In this document: positions 59,301 to 64,000 of the stretch, in pieces
Layout: the number at the start of each line of letters is the position of its first letter
Numbering within the stretch: position 1 is the stretch's first letter
DNA from: Ciona savignyi
Taxonomy: Eukaryota > Chordata > Ascidiacea > Phlebobranchia > Cionidae
Direction: 5' to 3'
Assembly: GCA_000149265.1 (NCBI GenBank)
Contig: CH003424.1
Coordinates: forward strand, 360,690-424,689
Length of the DNA: 64,000 bases
Made by a program: the position numbers and the translations under genes
The notes under the pieces: generated by a model
The model's input: the letters and a program-made list of their open reading frames with translations, nothing else
Database searches by the model: none
Told to the model about the DNA's origin: nothing

Positions 59301-60698
59301 GGGAGTATTCAGCTCACTTGGAAGTGGCAGTTAACAGAGGTAGATATCCTTCTAAGGATACATATATTTATACATGAATGGTCATCTCTGCATTGCCAAA
59401 TTGTGTTCTTATGTTTTGTCCTGTTTAGATATTTTTTTTGCTTTACCGAGTTTCAAACCAGACATGTTCCTGTTCCTAAGACTTTTTTGTGTAATTCTGT
59501 ATATGAATAGGTCGCGTTAACCATTCAACACACGACAGTTCTCGTTTTCAGATATATATTTTACCGGATTAAGTTTCGAACCCATGATGGGCTTGTCATT
59601 AATACCGTTTTTTTCTTTATATAGCAAGCTGTATATAAATAGGTCTCGTTAACCATTCGGCCTTAACAGACTAGTCTTAGTTCTTTTAACCGGCCAGTGA
59701 GGATAGCTGGGCAGATCGACGGCCTAGCTTTTACAAGATGACTGTTCAAAGTATCAATTCTTTGCCAACAGATTGGATAAGCTACGAAACAGCTTCAATG
59801 GTCGGCTTATTTACCCTGATCTCCGTGTTTATCATTTGGACGATTGCTGACTTGTTTATTTATCCAAGCTACACAGCATGTATAGACTCGGCGTATCCTA
59901 TGTTCGTTTTCGGGGCATTCGGTCTCTTTCTATCCAACTATATAGGATCTACAGGTAAATAGAATAAACACTAATAATAGATACGTGTACTTGCCAATAT
60001 TATATCGTGGCCTACATTTTAGGGTAGGATATTTATGTTTATCTGGGAAAACGCAAGGGGCGTCACTACACGGGCAATCGTCAGATCACCTCGCGTCCAT
60101 CGTCGAGTTACCGAAGGTTTTGCAGTGTGTTGTGTATGATTGAGAAGTTCCTTCAATTTATTAAAACTCATTATCCCCCTGGGTCCAGGCAGTGTTCGTT
60201 AAATGCTTTGCTCAAGGACACAACCGACCAGCTAGAGACCTACAACCCTTTTTAAACCTGCTGAGATTTCGGGTTAAATAGTCTGGTCTCGAGGTGGTAA
60301 TATAAAGCGGTGTCTGCTATATTTTACAAGTAAGTAGCTGAATTGTTCCTTTAGTTTTAGGATAACCAAACATGATTGGGTTACAGGTATGCCCCTAAGT
60401 GCCTTGCCAAGGACACAATAAAACGACCAGTTTCGATCGCCCAACCTTAAAGCTAAAAGGCGACGTACTAACCCACCATGCTATTCGGCCGGCCTGTTTA
60501 CAAACGAAATCGGATGTGTATCAAATAAAATATTAAAACAAGCTTTTCCAAATAACAACAGTTTCATATTTGTAATATTTTATTCCAGGATTAAACAAGT
60601 ATCATGGTTTGTGCCTCACCCTGGGCTTGGTCGCGCTGGTCGTCTACCGACTTCGGCACACTATCAAAGATGAAACCAGACGAAAGAAGATAAATTAG
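56322..60698 (+). CDS. Unrecognised multi-pass membrane protein, tandem copy 2
   Basis: Seven exons: 56322-56421, 56743-56813, 58272-58364, 58736-58910, 59196-59339, 59772-59954, 60589-60698. Every exon has exactly the same length and phase as in the copy at 47909-52091, again giving 291 residues. Most differences are conservative (DFFGTMYAQ against DFFTNMYAQ; GLCLTLGLVALVVY against GVCLILGLVALVVY), with no stop, so both copies look functional. Intron 2 is longer here because of a hAT-like insertion. As in copy 1 the frame is open upstream of MEKLQC and shares NYR...KYQC with it, so the true start could be further left. Confidence 0.85.
56525..56695. repeat. Satellite of SINE family B ends, about 3.5 units of 45 bp
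   Basis: Repeats of acatgctgtatatgaatc(t/a)gtcg(c/a)g(c/t)taaccattcggcc, the reversed head of SINE B, in membrane-protein copy 2 intron 1. The corresponding intron of copy 1 has a single unit. Confidence 0.8.
57144..57953. mobile_element. hAT-like non-autonomous element, 810 bp, with perfect target duplication
   Basis: Left end CAGGGGTTCTTAAACT, right end the complement of CAGTGGTTCTTAAACT (15 of 16). Flanked by a perfect 8-bp repeat atttaaag (57136-57143 and 57954-57961). gggggcgcga occurs near both ends in the same orientation. No transposase frame; the 77-codon open frame at 57575-57808 has no hAT features. Confidence 0.88.
58118..58235. repeat. ATTGATTGAAA-type microsatellite next to exon 3 of copy 2
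   Basis: About ten degenerate attgattgaaa units just before the exon 3 acceptor. Copy 1 has a shorter version at about 49360-49400, so the array expanded or contracted after duplication. Confidence 0.85.
58466..58694 (+). repeat. SINE family A, forward, in copy 2 intron 3
   Basis: taggttttgtccttgggcaa, aatggaaattgcctgaatcc, cacattgcattagctccatt, gacggtgggcgctgggtaat; the tail reaches 42 bases before exon 4. Absent from copy 1. Confidence 0.85.
59446..59668 (-). repeat. Two SINE family B copies, reverse, in copy 2 intron 5
   Basis: About 59446-59552 and 59564-59668: accgagtttcaaaccagaca and ttaagtttcgaacccatgat, each followed by a reversed tRNA-like head (ggtcgcgttaaccattcaac; tctcgttaaccattcggcct). 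Confidence 0.8.
60023..60250 (-). repeat. SINE family A, reverse, in copy 2 intron 6
   Basis: taggatatttatgtttatct, cgcgtccatcgtcgagttac, ttgcagtgtgttgtgtatga, caaggacacaaccgaccagc. A second reversed fragment follows at 60390-60490. Confidence 0.85.
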
Positions 60699-61309
60699 AA
60701 CTTGGAAAAGTTATCTTTGAAACACCTCACTAATCACCTGACTGGCATATGCGGACGTGAAACCAGGCTTATGCTAATAATTAATATAAACGTCTGATTC
60801 ATACATTATATTGTGGGTGTGAGGTAATCCGACAATTTCATGGGCAAGAGTCTCTTGCTTTTATACCCGGAAATACATCAAAATATCATCCTTAATAGTA
60901 ATTTTCCATTCCCCAAAATACTTGTTTGTAATTATAATACCCAAAACAAAATCCATCAAAATTTATCCTAAATAGACAATACGTTATCTTTGTTAGTTGT
61001 GATTTACTGCTGTATCCAGAATATTGTCATAAGTATGTTTAAGTTTACTATACAGAAAAAGACATAAAATGATTACAATTTATATTTCCATTAAAGGAAC
61101 ATTACATCTTAGTGTTATCTTCTGCCTAATTACTTGTACCATATCAATATATTTACCTAACATCCTCGATTTGGTTGGAAACAGGCCAGTTTATATATTT
61201 TTTACACAGTTTTATACAGGCCAGTTAGAAAGGTATATGGGTCAGTGTTGTATATTTCATCTTTATTGATTATCGGTTAATAAATTTCTTAAAGAAAACA
61301 TTACAGTTT

Positions 61310-61420
61310 CACGGTGTTTCGAACCTATAAACCAAGTTTTAAACACATGGTGGATCGTTTCAATATAGAAATCGGAATGTAAAACGGCAGAGTTAACCAT
61401 TCGGCCAAACGACCATAGAT
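61310..61420 (-). repeat. SINE family B, reverse
   Basis: ggtgtttcgaacctataaac, cacatggtggatcgtttcaa, gagttaaccattcggccaaa. The matching copy in unit 1 is at about 53270-53365, so this insertion predates the duplication. Confidence 0.75.
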
Positions 61421-61663
61421 CAAAAATAATAAAGAATAAACGGACCTATAGTGAAAAATCCAACTAGTCCTTGCAATATATGATCCTCAGCCCAGTATTT
61501 GACAATTTAATCACGCTTTGGCGAAAAACATAACAACTTAAAAAATGAAAGATTGGTGTTAGACATATCAGGGAAAATAAATTCAGCTCCAAGCGAGTTA
61601 TTCGTTCTGGGTACAACTGTATTCCGTCTATATGCTGCTGGTATTCAGAAATCCGCAGTAAAT

Positions 61664-64000
61664 CTAGAGCTCTTTATTCTTTTTGTAGTCGACGTATAAC
61701 CATTTGATTTTGTTTCTAAGGCAATAAGCTGCCATACTTGTCAAGCCCATCACCAAACACACGATATTGTTGCGGTCCAGACCTGAAACACATTTGTAAA
61801 GGAAGGGATATTCATGATTATGCCCCTGTATTGAAAAAACGCAAGTGGGTTAACATTCGGACAATCGTCAGATTACCTTACGTCCACCGTGCTATTGCAA
61901 TGTGTTGTGTATAGCAGAACCCATTAATACATTGGGTTCAGACAATCTCTGTTAAGTGTCTTGTTTAAGGACACAACCAACTTGCTAGTGACCAGAAACC
62001 TGATGGTTGACTCGAAGGAGTCTTACGACTAACCCGACGGTGGGCACGAGGTGATCTGACGATTGCCCGTGTGTTAACGCCCCATATGTTTTTCCATTCA
62101 CGTGGATAGTACATGAATATTTTACCCTATCCTATCATATCTCGGTACCATGTACTCGAGAACTACCTCATTATAACCTATAATAATAAAAATATTAACT
62201 TAATTTACATTTTAAAATAATTTTAAATTGTTGACATATATGTGAAATTATTATCAATATTTTATCTTCTGTGTGTAAGCAATATAATTAATGGGGATTA
62301 AATAAATATAATGTTTTCGACTTTAGGTCTACAAACTCGCCTTTATCGGAATCGTAGTTTGATAGAAAGAATCCAAAGTTACAGAACATGTAGGTCGGGT
62401 AAGCGGATCGAATGATCGATGCCTTTCTCGGGCATAGAATTAAGTCAATGAGTAACCATGCCAGTTGTTGCGTCACAAATATGACTATTGCAATGGTTTC
62501 CGCTGAGTGGTAGCTGATAAATTCTGGGGATATGTGGGATTTATTACCTCATTAAATGATAATGTTATCTAGTTTGTCCTAGTACTAAACTATGCACGGG
62601 TTTGTAACATTCGGATGTGAAAGAACATTTGGTCGAAATTGATTTGTTAGATTTGTAAGAAAATGCATTCACTGTTTTATTTATTGACTACTTGGTAAAG
62701 TTTCGAACCCATGATGGACGCGTCACTGAGACCGTTTTGTCTTTATAATAAATAATATATTACTTTTATAATAGGTGTTTCTGTAAGTTTCGTATAATCA
62801 TATAGAAAACGGTATATCACGTTAATCATTTGACCACACAGCTCTTTAAATTTGCACGAAAGTAAAATGACGAGCCCGTCATGGTTTCGAAACTTTACCA
62901 AATCGGAAATAGAAAAACTCAACGCAACTTTCCAACAAGCCACACAACTATTTGAATATTTCAAAAGTAAATTGATTCTTGCAAGCACATAAGAGAGTTA
63001 ACGGTTGTGTGGCCGAATGGGTAAAGCGACCAATTCATATACCAATTTCTATCTAAAAATGGTTTTAGTGTCGAGCCCACCACGGGATCAAAACATTGTC
63101 CGGTAAAAAAACATTTATTAAATTTAATAACGGTCGTGTGGCCAACTGGTAAACGCCACTGATACCAGTTTCTATATAAATACAGTATTAGTGACGGTAT
63201 AATTAGTGGTTTAACCCTTAGCCCGGCTAAAAAAAGAACATAAAAAAGGCTTGGAGAGAAAAGCTTTAATCTTGCTTAAGACAAGGTTTAAGTCGTTGAA
63301 CAACGAAGTCAAGATATCCAAGACAATATCAACCTCTGGGTTGTGGGACGTCGAAGTTGGCAGAGTAGTTCCACCCGAACGCAAGTATCGCCATCATGGG
63401 GTAGATACCACCGGTGTACGTTGCTAGTAGCACCACGCTGTCCAGTACGATACGTTGGAGTCCCCAACGGAAGTTATCTGTTGAAATACAACGTGTTAGT
63501 TCATAGGGATATTGAAAACATGGATATAATATATGGAAAACGCAATGGGCGTTACCACACGGGCAATCTTCAGATCATGTTACACAAACCGTCGAGTAAC
63601 TGGAGCTATAGCAGCGTGTTATGTGTATGTGTAGAACGTTCCTTCAATTTGGTAGAACCCATTAATCTACTGGGTTTAGGCAATGTCCGTTAAGTACTTT
63701 ACCCAAGGACCCAACCAACCGGGTTAAATAAGGTGTTTTTAGTTTTGAAATTTTCTTGAAAGTTGTGTATAATGACAGAGGACAGTTTTCGCCGGATGTA
63801 ATATTTGCTTCCGAACTGTTACTTTTTATGAAACAAAAAATAATTAAAACCAACCTGAGTGTTTGTGAGCCTTCTCAAAATAAACTTCAACCACAGAAAT
63901 GACTTGAATTACAAGCAGACTTAGTTTTAATCCATAGAGAAAGAAATTTAGCACATGGAGTTCCCAATCGTATATAAAGGTCAAAGCGTAAGTGATATTG
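61664..64000 (-). CDS. Divergent multi-pass membrane protein of the same family (exons 4-7; 5' part off right edge)
   Basis: Exons in transcript order: 64000-63855 (exon 4, cut by the window edge), 63477-63334, 62523-62341, 61782-61664. Exons 5 and 6 have exactly the lengths (144, 183) and phases of the plus-strand copies, but the protein is divergent (EFISYHSAETIAIVIF; SAYPTYMFCNFGFFLSNYD). The tail is longer and ends in DYKKNKEL. The intron after exon 6 starts with GC (GATAAAG then GCGAGT), the only donor that preserves phase, so I call it a GC-AG intron. The gene is convergent with copy 2. Start and exons 1-3 lie beyond 64000. Confidence 0.82.
61806..62138. repeat. SINE family A pair, reverse (61806-62030) then forward tail (62033-62138)
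   Basis: The reverse copy shows cttacgtccaccgtgctatt and caaggacacaaccaacttgc-like sequence. The forward part shows aacccgacggtgggcacgag through tttttccattcacgtggata. In the intron between exons 6 and 7 of the divergent gene. Confidence 0.8.
62690..62850 (-). repeat. SINE family B, reverse, with internal duplication
   Basis: aaagtttcgaacccatgatg, gcgtcactgagaccgttttg, cgttaatcatttgaccacac. It is followed at 62870-62900 by a forward B-box fragment (gcccgtcatggtttcgaaac). Confidence 0.7.
62997..63235 (+). repeat. Two SINE family B copies in direct tandem
   Basis: About 62997-63108 (taacggttgtgtggccgaat, gtcgagcccaccacgggatc) and 63128-63235 (taacggtcgtgtggccaact, degraded B-box). Confidence 0.8.
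63508..63722 (-). repeat. SINE family A, reverse, in the last visible intron
   Basis: gaaaacgcaatgggcgttac, cacacgggcaatcttcagat, cgtcgagtaactggagctat, ggcaatgtccgttaagtact. Confidence 0.85.

Larger units (their letters stand above)
55480..61600 (+). repeat. Tandem segmental duplication, unit 2
   Basis: Counterpart of 46800-53560 at an offset of about 8.4-8.6 kb. Introns differ by insertions: a hAT-like element and a satellite of SINE B ends are present only here. Confidence 0.85.

Overview
The window is animal nuclear DNA. It looks like a solitary ascidian, most likely Ciona; this rests on family content, intron style and two abundant tRNA-derived SINE families, not on a database search. 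Genes are split into small exons with GT-AG introns of about 0.1-3 kb. I rebuilt the exons by hand by matching splice sites, reading phase and protein family, and every exon chain listed keeps its frame.

Layout. 1-10.2 kb: a monocarboxylate-transporter-like (SLC16) gene on the minus strand, complete at 3296-9158 (8 exons, 513 aa), plus the first two exons of a near-identical second copy at 910-1519 that runs off the left edge. The duplicated blocks are 1-2606 and 7642-10247. 12.4-12.9 kb: a single-exon ORMDL gene (minus). 15.6-31.4 kb: a 19-exon gene (plus) for the ER J-domain and thioredoxin protein DNAJC10/ERdj5, 817 aa, ending in KDEL. It carries a second, phase-compatible version of exon 5 in intron 5. 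33.3-35.4 kb: an intelectin-like lectin (minus). 36.8-41.9 kb: a class A GPCR (minus) whose 5' coding exon I could not find; a 100-base assembly gap lies upstream. 47.9-52.1 and 56.3-60.7 kb: two tandem plus-strand genes for an unrecognised 291-aa multi-pass membrane protein. 61.7-64.0 kb: a third, divergent member on the minus strand, running off the right edge. A broken exon of that third type at 55.1-55.3 kb shows that the duplicated unit was a convergent gene pair, one of whose members decayed.

The rest is dominated by repeats: SINE family A (about 290 bp), SINE family B (about 110 bp, with three copies in a row at 6.2-6.6 kb), an AT-rich MITE family, three hAT-like non-autonomous elements with 8-bp target duplications, one foldback element made of tandem inverted repeats with a 9-bp duplication, and several minisatellites.

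The genes do not form one pathway. ERdj5 and ORMDL are ER housekeeping functions, the intelectin is a secreted innate-immune type lectin, and the transporter, GPCR and multi-pass proteins are membrane proteins. The most notable signal is the alternative exon block in ERdj5. Next come the foldback element and the membrane-protein array with its GC-AG intron and relic exon.
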